Origin: Galeopsis tetrahit
Taxonomy: Eukaryota > Streptophyta > Magnoliopsida > Lamiales > Lamiaceae
Assembly: GCA_963675135.1 (NCBI GenBank)
Contig: OY776129.1
Coordinates: forward strand, 10,302,201-10,366,200
Direction: 5' to 3'
Length of the DNA: 64,000 nt
The stretch's first letter is position 1, and every line of letters begins with the position of its first letter. Both the position numbers and the translations under genes were made by a program. Of the stretch, positions 46,226 to 57,500 are shown piece after piece. The notes beneath the pieces are model-generated. The model saw only the letters and a program-made list of their open reading frames with translations. It was not told the origin of the DNA and made no database searches.

Positions 46226-46780
46226 CAAAATAGTGCGGCGTTGTATTTGTATATTGTCGTGACATATGATTAGAATTGAAAAAAAAAAAAAAAAATTGAA
46301 CCATGCATATGGAATTTTTAAAGAAAAACTGCTTTCCTTCCGGGTTTTTTTTCTTTCTTGGAAACACATTACTGTATATGTTTTTAAGTTTTTGCAACCA
46401 ATCTTATGATTTGCTTGAAAATCATAATCTTTCAATAATATTTTTCTCAAAGTAAATTGATCAAAAAAATCATTTGAGTCATTCATATTAACATTAATGG
46501 TAATGGTAATTGAGTCTTTCAATAATTATTTTCCCAAAAAAATAAACAAATCAATAGTTAAGGGAAAAGTGTGAAGGGGAACAAAAAAAAAAAAAAAAAG
46601 TACTAACTGCACTATAATTTACAATGTTATTTTACATATAATAGCAAAATACAATTACAATAAATCTTAAAACCAAAAGCAGAAATTAAACTACAAACAC
46701 CAGTTTCTAAGATCGAAACACATCTGAAAATCATCATAATCCATATAAAAATGCACTTAAATTCCTAAATCAAACTTACT
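46226..46780. other. 3' flank of the histone H1 gene
   Basis: AT-rich, with poly(A) runs near 46277 and 46583. No gene seen. Confidence 0.4.
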
Positions 46781-47499
46781 TCACTTCTTCGCTTTCTTCG
46801 CCGGCGGCTTTTCATCAATTTTAGGACCCGCCTTTCTCTTCGCCGGAGTCACAGCTTTGTTCGACACCTCTTTCGCCGCCGCTGCCGTCTTAGCTTTCTT
46901 CGCTGGTGGTTGTGCACCCAGTTTCGGACCCGCCTTCCTCTTCGCCGGAGTTACAGCTCTGTTCTTCACTTTCTCGCCGCTGTTAGAGCCCTCTTTCGCC
47001 GCCGTCCTCTTCTTCTTCTTCAAAGCCTCCGGAGTTTTAATCTGGCTCAGCCGCTTCGTCTTCTTCGATTTCTCAGTTCCTGTGTTGGTAATTTCCTTTG
47101 TTTCTGGCTTCTTTTCCTTGCTAGGGTTTGAGGATTTCTTTTCCTTGTCAGCGGCAGAGACTTTGTACGAGTTCTTCACTTTGATTAGTTTTTCAGATTT
47201 CACCAACCGCTTCAATTGCATCGAGATCATTTTTTTGAAATTAGGGGGAAGATGTTTTGCGTAGTTTTCCTCTATGAATTTCGCAATTGCTGGTTGGCTT
47301 GAACCAGATCTATCCTTAATTGTGGTTATTGCTTCAGTTATCATCTGCAAAACAAAAAAAAATTAAATTAACAGATAGATCTAGAGAGAGGAATACAATG
47401 AGAGAGAGAGAATCAGAGCACCTGCAAGTATGGGGGATGGAGAGATGAAACGGATGAGGTGTTATTCTTAGCCGTGTAATCCTTCTTCGCATTCGCCAT
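46781..47499 (-). CDS. Linker histone H1 (215 residues, two exons)
   Basis: Exon 1 is 47499-47422 (MANAKKDYTAKNN... to PPYLQ) and exon 2 is 47350-46781. The 71-bp intron has GT-AG borders and phase 0. The first exon is too short to stand out as a frame by itself. The globular winged-helix H15 domain spans about 21-88 (HPPYLQMITEAITTIKDR, SQPAIAKFIEENY, LKRLVKSEKLIKVKNSYKV). The tail is rich in Lys, Ala and Pro, with two copies of a block AVTPAKRKAGPK and AKKAK ends. It binds nucleosomal linker DNA in the nucleus. Length is typical of short plant H1 variants, and GC content is higher than the surroundings. One of the few real host genes here. Confidence 0.93.
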
Positions 47500-47838
47500 T
47501 GTTGGAAAATATAACTTCTCGGTAGAATGTGAATGGTAGAAATGAAGATGAAAAATGGATGTGAGAATAATAAACCGAAATTTCAAAATTCAAATTTCAA
47601 GAATATATATTTCCCGCCTAGGAAAATCGTGGGTGAATTAAATTAAACTGTAACGTGAATGGATAAAATAAAAATTACACTTATTAACAGTCCAAACTTT
47701 GAAGGTAACTAACTTTTTTTTTTTCTGTCAAATTATTATGTACTCCCCCGTTCAATTATAAGTTTCCACTTTCCTTTTTTTAATCCAAGTGGGCACACGT
47801 ATAACATATTTGTGCAACACATCCATTCAATTTATAAG
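47500..47838. promoter_or_regulatory. H1 upstream region
   Basis: 5' flank of the H1 gene up to the truncated Harbinger ORF1. A Stowaway-like end (TACTCCCCCGTTCAATTATA) is at about 47741. No promoter element is assigned with confidence. Confidence 0.3.
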
Positions 47839-48105
47839 TTAAATAAGTTCAATTTGTGCCACACAACCATTCAATTTAGAAACTTTGCTTTTGATAATAG
47901 CGAAACGATCACGCAATGACTTTACGTTTCTAGTTTCACTAATGGTGTTTGGTAGTGTATTATTGTACTTGTTTTCTACCCGGGACCAAAACGCAGCTCC
48001 GGTTTGATATGCTCCAACAATTGGATCGTAAGAGATGTCAACAAATATATTACAAAGGTGTACATCTTCATGAGAAGAATAAGAAGGACCTCGTAATGAA
48101 GCCAT
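47839..48105 (-). pseudogene. PIF/Harbinger ORF1 (Myb/SANT-like), C-terminally truncated
   Basis: 88 residues: MASLRGPSYSSHEDVHLC, FVDISYDPIVGAYQTGAAFW, RNVKSLRDRFAIIKSKVSKL, GCVAQIE. This is the Myb/trihelix-like domain of plant Harbinger ORF1 proteins, which help the transposase bind DNA and enter the nucleus. The family protein is roughly 250-350 residues; here it stops after the DNA-binding part, where the element appears broken on its left side. It points away from the transposase ORF2. Confidence 0.75.
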
Positions 48106-48189
48106 TGTAGAGAAAAGTATGGTAGATGTGGTGTGCCAATTGTGGTAAACATGGTGTGGTATTTATATAGAAATTTATGTGAATCACAA

Positions 48190-48536
48190 TTATGGTAGAC
48201 AGAGGGATACATTAATACGTGTGCCCCCTTATGTAGAGTGATATTGAAGATATTAGGCCTTATACAGAGTGCCCCCTTATACATTGATATGTGTGCCCAC
48301 TATAAATTGAAGATATTAAGCCTTATGCAGAGTGTCCCTTTATGTAGAGTGATATTGAAGATATTAGGCCTTATGCAGAGTGCCCCCTTATACATTGATA
48401 TGTGTGTGTCCACTATACATTGAAGATATTAGGCCTTATGCAGAGTGCCCCGTTATGTAGAGTGATATTGAAGATATTAGGCCTTATGCAGAGTGCCCCT
48501 TTATACATTGATATGTGTGCCCACTAAGTAGATATA
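48190..48536. repeat. Tandem repeats between Harbinger ORF1 and ORF2
   Basis: GAAGATATTAGGCCTTATGC and GAGTGCCCCCTTATACATTG blocks alternate about five times with a period of about 60 and a higher-order period of about 120 bp (start points near 48245, 48306, 48355, 48421, 48469). It occupies the divergent promoter region of the element. Confidence 0.75.
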
Positions 48537-49484
48537 ATGTATTACAAAGGTGTACATCTCAAAATATTTTTCTCACTAAGCTTCTCTGCAAAAGATGAAT
48601 TCAAATTTCGCAAGCTCTTCTTATTTTCTTCTTCTGATGATGAAGAGTTTGAACGGTTGATAGCTGAAAATCACCTAAAAAATCAAAATATGTATCAGTT
48701 AGCTATGTCTAACAACAATTTCATTCGTGAGTATGAAGAACATACAAATGTCGAGCCTACTCATGGAGGCTCAATTGTTGGTCATAGAGTGGTGCATCGC
48801 GATCGAGAAGAATCGGCTCGTAATCTTTTTAATGATTATTTTGCTGAAAATCCAACGTACAATGAATTAATGTTTCGTCGACGATTTTGCATGTCTCGAA
48901 TTTTATTTCTTCGAATTGCTAATGATGTTAAAAATCATGATCGTTATTTTGTACAAAAAAATGATGTAGTTGGTAGACTTGGTTTGTCTACGCTTCAAAA
49001 GGTAACATCAACATTTCAAATTTTAGCATATGCGGTTGCAGCAGATGCAACTGATGAATACATCAAAATTGGAGAGTCAACAACAATTGAATGTGTAAAA
49101 CGCTTTTGTCGTGCTGTTGTGGAGATTTTCTCAAATAAATATTTAAGATCGCCGAACGCTAATGATGTTGCTAGATTACTTTTTATAGGTGAGCAACGTG
49201 GGTTCCCAGGAATGTTAGGTAGCCTTGATTGTATGCATTGGAAGTGGAAAAATTGTCCTACGGCTTGGGCGGGATAGTACGCAGGCCGCAGTGGTTCTCC
49301 GACCATCATTCTTGAAGTTGTCGCTGATTATGACCTTTGGATATGGCATGCATACTTCGGTATGCCAGGAACTAATAATGATATAAATGTGTTGGAGAGA
49401 TCTCATCTTTTCTCTAATCTTACTAGCTAGAGGCATTGCTCCTCCTGCACATTATGTTATTCAAGGAAAATAATACAACACATG
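48537..49484 (+). pseudogene. PIF/Harbinger transposase, 5' half
   Basis: Frame to the stop at 49275-49277, after FEGYSM-type Harbinger N-terminal sequence: RVVHRDREESARNLFNDYF, MFRRRFCMSRILFLRIAND, LGLSTLQKVTSTFQILAYA, GFPGMLGSLDCMHW (first catalytic Asp). The homologous reading continues past the TAG in the same frame with YAGRSGSPTIILEVVADYD, then FGMPGTNNDINVL (second Asp), up to the LTR. So there is one nonsense change plus the retrotransposon insertion. The true start codon is uncertain. Confidence 0.85.
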
Positions 49485-50273
49485 TGATGCGTCGAAAAAG
49501 AACGCTTACGGATATAGATCGTTCTCTTACGAGCACTATTAATCACGAGTCCAATCTCTCGTTGAATCCTTGGCAATCCTCGAGTAAATCTCCTCGGGAA
49601 TCCGAAAATAACCTGCAAAAGTACGCCGAAGGGGGGCTCCGGCGTAGAAACTCCGACGCTCAAGTCAGATTCAATCGTAGGCGAAATCAAAGAGGAATTC
49701 CCCTGTATATCTAGGGAAATTCCGGCGAATATAGTGAAGTTTCTCTTCAAATCAGTGTGTAATTCTTACGAAAGTGTGTATATTTTGTATAAAAGTACGT
49801 AAAGTATGTAGAACGTATGTATTCTGTGAAGACGTACCTGATAATGTAAAAATGACCGGTTTATATACCTGGCCTCTTCCCTCAGGGGAGAAGGGGACCT
49901 ATTCTCCCTATATTCTTGGTCCATTCCTAAGAATCCGGCTTCCAAGCCCCTGAAGAATCGGGCTTTCCCCTGAAGACTTGGTTTTGGAGCATATCATCCC
50001 CTATTTTCGTGGGTTTGACTCACTCATTTAACTTGACTAAGAAAGATGGACTATTCGTTCCATCTTTGGGACGGACCGCTTCAAGCCCAAGGGCTATTAA
50101 TCTCTTCAAATATGGGCCAAAGGCCCAATCACCCTGATCCCCCTAATTTCCCTACTTAAGCCTAGGGGTGTATTAATCCTGTTTCTTCGACGCATTGACC
50201 TAATCACAACTATCATAATTTATCCCGTTTCCACGTGTCGACTTCTCAGAAAGCGACATATTTATCTACATCA
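49485..50273 (-). repeat. Left LTR (3' LTR of the minus-strand element)
   Basis: 789 bp, TG...CA ends. It borders the target duplication on its outer side and the polypurine tract on its inner side. TATAAAAG-type sequence (TGTATAAAAGTACG) near 49787 lies in both LTRs. Confidence 0.92.
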
Positions 50274-50290
50274 ACCACTCCCCCCTACTC
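50274..50290 (-). other. Polypurine tract
   Basis: The complement reads GAGTAGGGGGGAGTGGT immediately before the LTR, the expected primer site for plus-strand DNA synthesis. Confidence 0.8.
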
Positions 50291-50793
50291 TCATAAAAGG
50301 AATAATTTTTAGGAGAGTAGGAAAACAATAACACTGAGATAAATACCAAAGAAATATTTTATCCCTAAAGCTTAGAATACCCTTCGAAATATTTTATTGA
50401 TTTGATTCCCTTTGCAATAATTACCTCTGGAAGGCGTCAGGTCTTTTGCACTTCCACACGCAACTTTGCCCTCGAATCCAGTAGCCACGCGTTCATTCCT
50501 AACCCAACATCAGGCCGCCGTTTTCCCTTCACGCGTCTTTCGATTGGGGGGGGCATTTAATTCTCCTCGGTCTTCTCCCTTCTCTCTCCAGCGTAATTAT
50601 TCAAAAACCTCTTTTTTCCACCAAAAAACCCTTCTTTCTTTCATTTCAAGCTTATCTATTTTCCATCTTCGTTTTCACCTCTGCGATTCTAACTTCTCTG
50701 TGCACGTCCAGCGGCCGTTCCGTCGTCATTCTTAAAACCGACTTTTCTCCAGGTATCTATTCCTTCCCTTCTTCTCTCATTTACAATATCCTC

Positions 50794-52234
50794 ATGTCAT
50801 CCTCTTCAGACTCCATTTCCATGGAAAGTTCTACTTCCGACTCGTTTCCCCTATTTCCCGTAACCGATCAAGCTTTGGAGGACAAAATTTCTGGTCCCTC
50901 GATTCTCACTCCTGAGCGCGTAGCCGCTTTTCTTCGTTCAGGGATCTTCCCCGGTGATTACTCCATTAGGGCTGCCCATAAGAAAGAACGCCCTAACTTC
51001 CCAGGTCATAATACCTTAGCCTTTTGGGAGGCTCAACTAAAAGCGGGTCTCCGTTTCCCAATCCATCCTTACCTCTGTGAAATTTCCACTTATCTCCGTA
51101 TACCTTTGAACCAATTTACTCCCAATGCCATACGTGCAATGTTAGGTTTTTATATCCTGATGAAGGGAAATGGTGGGGATCCTTCGGCTCAACTCTTTCT
51201 AACCCAGTATGTATGCAAGTTTGCGGACGGGTTCTTTTATGCTAGTGGTCGTACCTCCCGGACCAGCAAGTTCATGGAAAAGCTCCATGAAGGGGTCCAG
51301 GATTGGAAAGACTACTATTTCTTTGTTACAAATCCTCTTCCTTGGGAATTTCCTCATGAGGGATGGATTTATGAAAATCCTGGGGTACCTCGTCCTCCTC
51401 TTTCGATTTGTTCTTCTTTAAACCTGGATGTGATGAACCATTTAAACGATCATGTCTCTGTCCATGGCTTTTTTGATGTAATGGGTATCTGTAAAAATCC
51501 TAGAGCTCTCTCTCATTTTGGTTTTGGTCGCTCCGATTACCCTTTAGGTCCTGATGATGGTAATACCATTTCCTTTTCTGAGTAGTGTCTTCCAAATTGG
51601 AGGTGTCTTGTTTATTTAATGTCGTTTCATATTTCTTTGTGCAGCTATGAGTTGGTTAACTCAGATTTCGCGTGATGCTGCCCCTCTCTCAATGGTTAAT
51701 AAGTCTCCTGCCCCTGAAAGTTCTTCGAAGGCTCAAATTCCTCCTTCCCCTGTGAAACCTGCTGCTGGGTCTGTTGCTAAGCGTACCCGTTCCTCTACCG
51801 AGAAAGCCATGGTTTCTACGTTGCCTCCTGTCTCCGATGCTTCCAAGAAGAAGAAGTCCAAGATCAAATCCTCTCTGCCTAATGTTGCTTCCGATGCTCC
51901 GGATGAGATTAATGTCGACCATCTCTTGGCTTTCATAGAGCGTTACACTCCGACTCCTGCCACTGAGGCCCTCAATGCTCTGTCTTTCGGAGAGCAGGTT
52001 GTGCATGCTGCTCACAGCTTTACCCAGGTATTCTCTTCGTGCAAATATATTTCTAAGTAGTTTTAATAAGAAAGAGCGTACTTGTCTTACTTCTTTTGAT
52101 AATTCATTGTGTAGTTTGGCCTCCTGTTTTCCAATGTGTCTGAACGAGCCCTTCAGTCCCTCCAGCTGGTGGATGACCTCCACAGCCAGGTAGAGTTGGA
52201 GAGGGTGAAGAGGGATATTCTCGAAGCAGAGTAA
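50794..52234 (+). CDS. Antisense additional ORF of the Tat element, three exons
   Basis: Exons 50794-51559, 51645-52027 and 52115-52234 have GT-AG borders and matching phases, giving 422 codons on the strand opposite gag-pol. Residues about 75-170 (GLRFPIHPYLCEISTYLRIP, QFTPNAIRAMLGFYILM) resemble the Pfam family called putative gypsy-type transposon (Transposase_28). A Lys/Ser/Pro-rich middle with KKKKSKIK may be a nuclear signal. The end (LFSNVSERALQSLQLVDDLHSQVELERVKRDILEAE) begins a coiled coil. In-frame homologous-looking sequence (HDANQRCKVLQ) continues after TAA 52232, so the frame probably was longer. The function in these retroelements is unknown. Confidence 0.75.
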
Positions 52235-52235
52235 C

Positions 52236-52754
52236 ATGACGCTAATCAAAGGTGTAAAGTACTCCAGACGACGCTTTCAGGGGAGATTTCTTCGCTTGCA
52301 TCAGGAGTGGCTGGAGGCCTTTCTTCAGAGTAGCAGCTTTTTGGGAGCGATGGGCGCATATATCCCACATTTCATTGATCATGGATTTTCCAACGCTGTG
52401 GCTGAACATTCCGCTCCGGGATTTAATGGTCAGTATACCCGTGCCCTCCGGTTAGATGAACTGGACACTCCCCCTAAGTTCCCTGGAGATGCTAAAGAAG
52501 ACATCAATACTCCCTGGTGGTTACCTGGGATGAGGAAGGCGATCTTGGGGCTGAAGGATGCTTCCCTGAAATTAGATGATCTTACGCCGGCGAAGGATAT
52601 GGCTTTCCCTATCCATGTGGAAAACCCCACTCCAGTGGCTACCGTGGCAGCAGGTGCTTTGATGGAAAAGGCAGAGGGAGGCGATTCCAGTGGGCGAGCT
52701 GAGGAGGCGGGAGAAGGTTCCGAGGGGAAGAATGATGTTACCCTCTCTTCATAA
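52236..52754 (+). pseudogene. Continuation of the antisense ORF in a shifted frame
   Basis: 172 codons, of which the later part (FLGAMGAYIPHFIDHGF, TRALRLDELDTPPKFPG, AEGGDSSGRAEEAGEG) reads like the C-terminal half of the antisense protein. It is separated from the first part by one in-frame stop (52232), another (TAG near 52336) and a frame change. The extra gene is therefore damaged in this copy although the LTRs are nearly identical. Confidence 0.55.
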
Positions 52755-53219
52755 CTTTGATTCTCTGATAACACTTTGGTACTATTAAAACACTTTTTAT
52801 TTTGTTAAGGCCTTTAAGGCCTCCTTTTGGTATTTTCCGGAGACTCCACACTCCGGGGTTTTTCTGTGGGGGGCTTAGGCATGGTGCCTTAAGTCTTGAA
52901 TATTTCTGCTTTTCTTCCGCTTAATATCGTACCTGCACATTTATCACTTGGCATGCATATATATATATATATCTCTGACTATGTTATTAGATGTGTAACG
53001 TAATATCCGTCTTGCTTATGAATCTAGCATGTTTTCAGCGTTTTCTTGACACGTAAAGGCTCTAAAGCTCCTAGAGGAACCTTAATGAGGAGATAGGGTT
53101 GATATCCCTGTACTTACTTGGTGATTTGCTAATGTTTCCAGTCTTTCTCTTAACACTAGAGTTTTAGGGATTATCCTCTCCCCTAGGTCAGAATTCGTAG
53201 GGATTATACTCTCCCTTAA
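52755..53219. other. Retrotransposon non-coding region
   Basis: Between the antisense ORF and the minisatellite. It contains a TA run near 52960 and the first GGGATTATACTCTCCC words. No frame. Confidence 0.5.
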
Positions 53220-53945
53220 GTTGTTTATACTCGTGAGAGTTGTTTATACTCGTAAGAGTTGGTTTATACTCGTAAGAGTTGGTTTATACTCGTAAGAGTT
53301 AGTTTATACTCGTAAGAGTTCTTAGGGATTATACTCTCCCTGAAGTTTAGAATGTTTAGGGATTATACTCTCCCAAAAGTTAGAATTTGTAGGGATTATA
53401 CTCTCCCTTAAGTTGTTTATACTCGTAAGAGTTAGTTTATACTCGTAAGAGTTGTTTATACTCGTAAGAGTTAGTTTATACTCGTAAGAGTTGGTTTATA
53501 CTCGTAAGAGTTGTTTATACTCGTAAGAGTTAGTTTATACTCGTAAGAGTTGTTTATACTCGTAAGAGTTAGTTTATACTCGTAAGAGTTAGTTTATACT
53601 CGTAAGAGTTGTTTATACTCGTAAGAGTTAGTTTATACTCGTAAGAGTTAGTTTATACTCGTAAGAGTTGTTTATACTCGTAAGAGCTAGTTTATACTCG
53701 TAAGAGTTAGTTTATACTCGTAAGAGTTGTTTATACTCGTAAGAGTTAGTTTATACTCGTAAGAGTTGTTTATACTCGTAAGAGTTGTTTATACTTGTAA
53801 GAGTTAGTTTATACTCGTAAGAGTTGTTTATACTTGTAAGAGTTAGTTTATACTCGTAAGAGTTAGTTTATATTCGTAAGAGTTGGTTTATACTCGTAAG
53901 AGTTGGTTTATACTCGTAAGAGTTGGTTTATACTCGTAAGAGTTT
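53220..53945. repeat. 20-bp minisatellite GTTTATACTCGTAAGAGTTA
   Basis: Roughly thirty head-to-tail copies of GTTTATACTCGTAAGAGTT followed by A, G or nothing, interrupted at 53310-53410 by GGGATTATACTCTCCC-type units. The word ACTCGTAAGAGT is itself a perfect 12-bp inverted repeat apart from its centre. Such arrays between pol and the LTR are known in Tat/Ogre elements and can seed satellite DNA. Confidence 0.92.
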
Positions 53946-54505
53946 TGAGAGTCGCTAGGGATAGGGTTTATCGACGAGTTAATCATGTTTTCCGCTGCTG
54001 TATCCCCTACTCCCCCTAGCTTTAGAGGCTGTCGTGAATAGAAACTTTAGGAATTTTTCCTAGGTATTCTCTATTCGGGCATTTATGAGTTGGTGTAAAT
54101 TTCTCTATCTTGCAATGTCTCTATCATGTTATGTTTTAATTTCCAAAACGTGTTCGTTATTTCAGCATTCATTATGCAGGTCCTCCACAATTATCTTGTC
54201 ACGGTATTAACATATGAGAAATATTTCAACATAAAATCGGCATACAAGAGTCATCTCATCATAGTATTAACATGCATTTAGCTGAAATTTTATCAAAACT
54301 GGTGCTCCATTGATCAAAAGTGTTTATCAACATAGGCAGATAAGGGGAACCTATGCCGGCCTCATTAAAAACCTCTCCGTGGTAAAACCCCAAAGGGAAA
54401 CCCACGTAGAGGGATAAAGAGTGCCGATGAAGCAATTATTCGAATAAGAAATAAACATTCAAAAGTGTTCATAAAGAGAGAGGAAGTAGGGGAATAACAC
54501 CTTCC
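53946..54505. other. Retrotransposon non-coding region downstream of pol
   Basis: Spacer between the minisatellite and the pol stop codon. No frame or motif is assigned. Confidence 0.5.
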
Positions 54506-57500
54506 TCAAACATAAAACCTCTTCAAGTGGCACACGTTCCATGGCCTTAGTATCTCTTTCCCTGTCATGTCTTGGAGCTTGTATGCTCCACCTTTTAGTA
54601 CCTGTATCACCCTGTACGGACCTTCCCAATTGGGTTCCATCTTCCCAGTGTTCTTCAAGGCATCTGCTATCCGAAGGACTAAATCTCCGACTTTAAAGGA
54701 ACGAGGGATTACCCTGCGATCATATGCTGCCTTGATCCGACTCTTGTACCTCTCTGCTTTTAATCTTGCCATCTCCCTCTCTTCATCTACCAGGTCTAGC
54801 GCCTCTCTCATCAATTCTTCATTTCTTTTTTCTTCAAAATAGGTGATCCGGTGCGATTTGAGTCTGGCTTCAGGAGGTATCACTGCCGCTGCCCCATATA
54901 CCAAGTAGAAGGGAGATTCGCCCGTAGCTGTTTTAGGGCTGGTCCTGTAGGACCAGAGAACGTTGTCTAACTCCTTCACCCATTTCCCTCCTACCTCTTC
55001 CAATCGCGTCCGAATACCATCCACTAAGATTATGTTTGTAACTTCCACCTGCCCATTAGCTTGTGGATGGGCTACTGAAGTAAACCTCTGTGTAATGTTC
55101 CATCTCTCGCACCATCTCCTTAATTTCTCTCCATTGAATTGCGTTCCGTTGTCGGAAACCAAGATTCTGGGTACTCCAAACCTGCAACAAATATGTCTAG
55201 CAAGGAAAAGAATTACATTGTCTTCTTCGATTTTGGCTAAGGGCACAGCCTCTACCCATTTACTGAAATAATCCACGGCTACTATCAAAAATTTTCTCCC
55301 TCCTTGTGCCAAGGGGAAGGGTCCCACCAGATCTATTCCCCATTTGGCGAAGGGACAGGGCGAATACATAGCCCCCATTTCCTCCGCTGGTACTCGTATT
55401 AGAGGTCCATTCTTCTGACACTTCTCACACTTCTTCACATATTCTCTAGCATCTCTGATTATATTAGGCCAATAGAAACCTGCCCTAAATACTTTCTTCA
55501 CCATGGTCTGGTAACCCTCATGGCTGGATGCGCAACCTTCATGGATGTCCTTGATCACTAGCTCTGCTTCTCTCTTTGAAAGACATTTCAAGTAAGGTTG
55601 AGTGAAGGACCTTTTGTATAATTGGCCTCCTAGGATGCAATACTTCCTTCTCCACGCTTTGGCCTCTCTGGACATTGGGGTTGCTGGACCCCTGTTCAAT
55701 TCTTCCCATATTTCTTTCCTCCAATCATCCCCTGCGGTTATCTCTCCAATCAGGATTTCCGTAGCTACTTGATCAGCTACTAACAGGGTTACCTTTCCGT
55801 CTCCCTCGAATTCAGTGGAACTAGCTAGTTTGGACAGTCCATCTGCTTTCACATTCTCTTCTCTGGGTACCTGTACTACTTCAAAAGTATGGAATTTATT
55901 TTTTAATTTCTTTACTTCCTCTAGATAAGCGATCATTCTCTCATCTTTGGCGAGGTACTCCCCCATGACCTGTTGTACTACCAGCTGCGAATCGGAGTAC
56001 AGGGTGACTTTCTGCGCCCCTAACTCTGCTGCCATGTTAGCCCCTCTAATCAAGGCCTCATATTCTGCACCATTGTTTGAGGTTGAGAACCGGAATTTAA
56101 CAGCAATCTGTACTTCTTGGCCATCAGGGTCAATCAGCACTATCCCTGCTCCGCATCCCAAGGCGGATGCTGAGCCATCCACGTATACCTTCCATCCCTG
56201 TTCTTCTTCCACTCTGGTAGACTCTTGAATAAAGTCTGCTAACGCTTGAGCTTTGATGGCTCTCCTTGGTTCATAGTCAATATCATACTCCTGCAATTCC
56301 ACTGCCCACCTGACCATTCTTCCTGATAAATCTGCTCTTCCCAGTGTCTGCTTCAATGGGAAGTTAGTCTGCACCATCACTTTATAAGATAGGAAGTAAG
56401 GGCGTAATCTCCTAGCTGTTACCACCACTGCCAGGGATGCCTTCTCCACCTCTAAATACCTTGCTTCCGCTCCTTGGATGACCTTGCTCACATAATATAT
56501 GGGCTGTTGTGTGGAACCTTCCTCTTTCATCAAGGCAGTACTCAGAGAATGTTCCCCTACTGAGAGGTATAGGAGTAGAACATCTCCCTGAGTGGGCTTG
56601 GTTAACTTCGGGAGTTGTTCTAGATGGAGCTTCAATTCCTCAAAAGCCTTCTGGCATTGTTCATCCCATTCGAATCTTGAGCCCTTCCTTAGTGTTCTGA
56701 AGAAGTGATGGCTCTTTTCCGCTGATTTTGCTATAAATCTGCTAAGGGCTGCGATCCTGCCGTTCAAAGTCTGCAACTCCTTCAGGTTTCGAGGGGGTTG
56801 CATGTCAAAGACCGCTTTTACCTTGGCAGGGTTAACCTCTATTCCTCTTTGCGTCACCATATATCCGAGAAATTTCCCTGAACCTACTCCAAAGTAACAT
56901 TTAGCGGGGTTAAGTTTGATACCGTTCTCTCTAATTACCTGAAATATTTCCTTCAGGTCATCAATGTGTTCCTCTGCTTTGATGCTTTTAGCTAGCATGT
57001 CGTCTACATAAACCTCCATATTTCTCCCTATCTGACCTCGGAAAACCGAGTCTACCATCCTTTGATAGGTGGCTCCTGCATTTATTAGTCCGAACGGCAT
57101 ACGTACATAACCAAAAGTACCACACGTTGCAATAAAGCATACCTTGGGTATATCGAGGGGGTTCAACTGGATTTGATGGTACCCCTGATAAGCATCCATC
57201 ATGCTGAGCAATTCGAACCCGGATGTGGCATCCACCAATTGATCAATCCTAGGCAGGGGATAGTGATCTTTAGGGCAAGCTTTGTTCAAGTCTCTGAAGT
57301 CGATGCACATCCTCCATTTGCCGGCTCCCTTAGATACCAGCACTACATTCGAGAGCCACTCAGGGAACTGCACTCTCTTCACGTGCCCTGCGTTCAACAA
57401 TTTATCGATTTCTTCTTTTACTATGAGGTTCTTCTCTTTACCGAAGTTCCTCAACTTCTGTTTCACGGGCCTAGCTTTGGGATCCACATTCAGGTGGTGC

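Noticed and set aside
46857..47264. 135-codon plus-strand hydrophobic frame
   Set aside because: Antisense of the Lys-rich H1 tail: Lys codons read backwards give Phe/Leu.
53220..53945. CRISPR-like array
   Set aside because: Units are contiguous 20-bp repeats without unique spacers and lie inside a plant retrotransposon: a minisatellite.
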